Shown here: positions 32,953-33,896 of the stretch, one piece after another
Position numbering within the stretch: position 1 is the first letter of the stretch
Layout of the letters: each line of letters begins with the position of its first letter
Assembly (NCBI GenBank): GCA_002423425.1
Contig: DIWC01000042.1
Coordinates: forward strand, 1 to 33,896
DNA length: 33,896 nt
Source: Peptococcaceae bacterium UBA6116
GTDB taxonomy: Bacteria > Bacillota > Desulfitobacteriia > Desulfitobacteriales > Syntrophobotulaceae
Direction: 5' to 3'
Program-made: the position numbers and the translations under genes
The notes under the pieces: generated by a model
What the model saw: the letters and a program-made list of their open reading frames with translations, nothing else
What the model was told of the DNA's origin: nothing
Database searches by the model: none

Positions 32953-33896
32953 TCATTCCTCCACTATTCTTATGTTTTCAATGGACATATCCTCTGTCCC
33001 TGTTAAGAAACTGCCCTTAGCCTTGGCATAGGAAATATAGTCAATGATTTCCGCAGTTATCCGCTCTCCCGGCGCCAAAATTGGGATTCCTGGCGGGTAA
33101 GCCATAACGAACTCTCCGCTTATATACCCTGAACTGGTTTTGATCGGAACAGCATGCTGCTCAGAATAGAAAGCTTTCTGAGGTGCCATCACCACCTCCG
33201 GGTTGATATACTCATGGTCAAACATCCCCGTTTTATCTCTGAAATACAGTCTTTTTATTTCGGACAAAGAAGATACAAGACGCTCCAATGCCAACGCACG
33301 GTCCCCAACGGAAATGATGGCCAAAACATTACCAATATCTCCAAATTCGATCTGAATATTATAATCATCACGGAGAATGTCATAGACCTCAACTCCCGCG
33401 AGCCCTATTTCCCTTGTATGGACAGAAAGCTTAGTCCGGTCAAAATCAAAAACCGAATCTCCATTAACTAGTTCCGAGGAAAATGCATAGTATCCGCCAA
33501 TCTTATTAATTTCCGCCCGTGCATAGTTCGCCAGAGAAGCGACTTTGGCAAAAATGTTTTTACCGTCCAGAGCCAAGTTTCGTCTGGAAATATCCAAAGA
33601 AGTAAGCAAAAGGTAGGAGCCGCTGGTAGTCTGTGTCAAATTAATAATCTGCCGGACATGACCGGTGCTCAGACGGTCATTGATGAGTAAAAATGAACTC
33701 TGGGTCAAGCTGCCCCCTGTTTTATGCATGCTGACCGCGGCCAGATCTGCTCCGGCTGCCATCGCGCTCACCGGCATATCGTCTCCAAAGTAGAAATGAG
33801 TTCCATGAGCCTCATCAGCTAAGACATACATATTATTGCGGTGAGCAAGCTCAGTGATAGTCTTTATGTCTGAACAAATACCATAGTATGTAGGGT
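32953..33896 (-). CDS. speA: Arginine/lysine/ornithine decarboxylase, C-terminal part (cut by window)
   Basis: PLP enzyme of the Orn/Lys/Arg decarboxylase fold (SpeA-like), start beyond the right edge: the frame is open to 33896 with PTYYGICSDI and ELAHRNNMYVLADEAHG before the first ATG at 33831. Seen: DEAHG (PLP ring Asp) and SMHKTGGSLTQSS with the PLP lysine, then the small domain and the C-terminal domain with AYPPGIPILAPGE. Next to speE, so it feeds polyamine synthesis: arginine to agmatine is the likeliest reaction, but lysine or ornithine cannot be excluded from this piece. Confidence 0.9.
   Translation of the reverse strand, partial: PTYYGICSDIKTITELAHRNNMYVLADEAHGTHFYFGDDMPVSAMAAGADLAAVSMHKTGGSLTQSSFLLINDRLSTGHVRQIINLTQTTSGSYLLLTSLDISRRNLALDGKNIFAKVASLANYARAEINKIGGYYAFSSELVNGDSVFDFDRTKLSVHTREIGLAGVEVYDILRDDYNIQIEFGDIGNVLAIISVGDRALALERLVSSLSEIKRLYFRDKTGMFDHEYINPEVVMAPQKAFYSEQHAVPIKTSSGYISGEFVMAYPPGIPILAPGERITAEIIDYISYAKAKGSFLTGTEDMSIENIRIVEE

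Noticed and set aside
1..33896. tRNA, rRNA, CRISPR arrays, insertion sequences
   Set aside because: No cloverleaf-like tRNA genes, rRNA segments, regularly spaced repeats or transposase frames were found on reading both strands.

Overview
The window reads as a low-to-mid GC, spore-forming anaerobic Firmicute of class Clostridia, most likely a Peptococcaceae/Desulfitobacteriaceae-type organism (Desulfitobacterium, Desulfosporosinus or Dehalobacter relatives). This rests on two T-box leaders, an L20-type infC leader, YtxC, YqzL, Spo0E-like and PFL/ACT genes, strong GGAGG Shine-Dalgarno sites, and remnants of a Crp/Fnr regulator and a [NiFe]-hydrogenase maturation protease. The taxon is an inference; no rRNA is present.

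Layout. Positions 1-2225 hold an AT-rich PucR-type regulator and a 400-bp gap with inverted repeats and a tiny Spo0E-like ORF. Positions 2226-15600 are one long leftward housekeeping block. In transcription order it is: infC promoter, L20-type leader, infC (AUU start), rpmI, rplT, trmH-type methyltransferase, a new promoter, yqzL, a Phe T-box, pheS, pheT, zapA and a terminator; then ACT protein, PFL protein, U32 peptidase/RlhA-like and mutS2. A divergent ktrB-ktrA potassium uptake pair follows at 15743-17833. Next come leftward yhaM, thrS with its own Thr T-box, ytxC and an orphan Cache-type membrane sensor. A rightward YkvI-type transporter converges with leftward pgcA and pgi (glucose phosphate interconversion). 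Rightward hflX carries an N-terminal domain with a complete JAMM-type metal motif and converges with a cyclase-family hydrolase.

Positions 30243-32030 are the accessory, decaying part: a beheaded Crp/Fnr gene, two divergent XRE regulators sharing three copies of a 13-bp operator-like palindrome, an unrecognised ORF, and a hydrogenase maturation protease remnant broken by deletion and frameshift. The window ends in a leftward speA-speE polyamine operon, with speA cut by the window edge.

No tRNA, rRNA, CRISPR array or intact insertion sequence was seen. The best candidates for something under-described are the JAMM-HflX fusion, the yqzL stop codon sitting inside Stem I of the pheST T-box, and the three-site divergent XRE switch.
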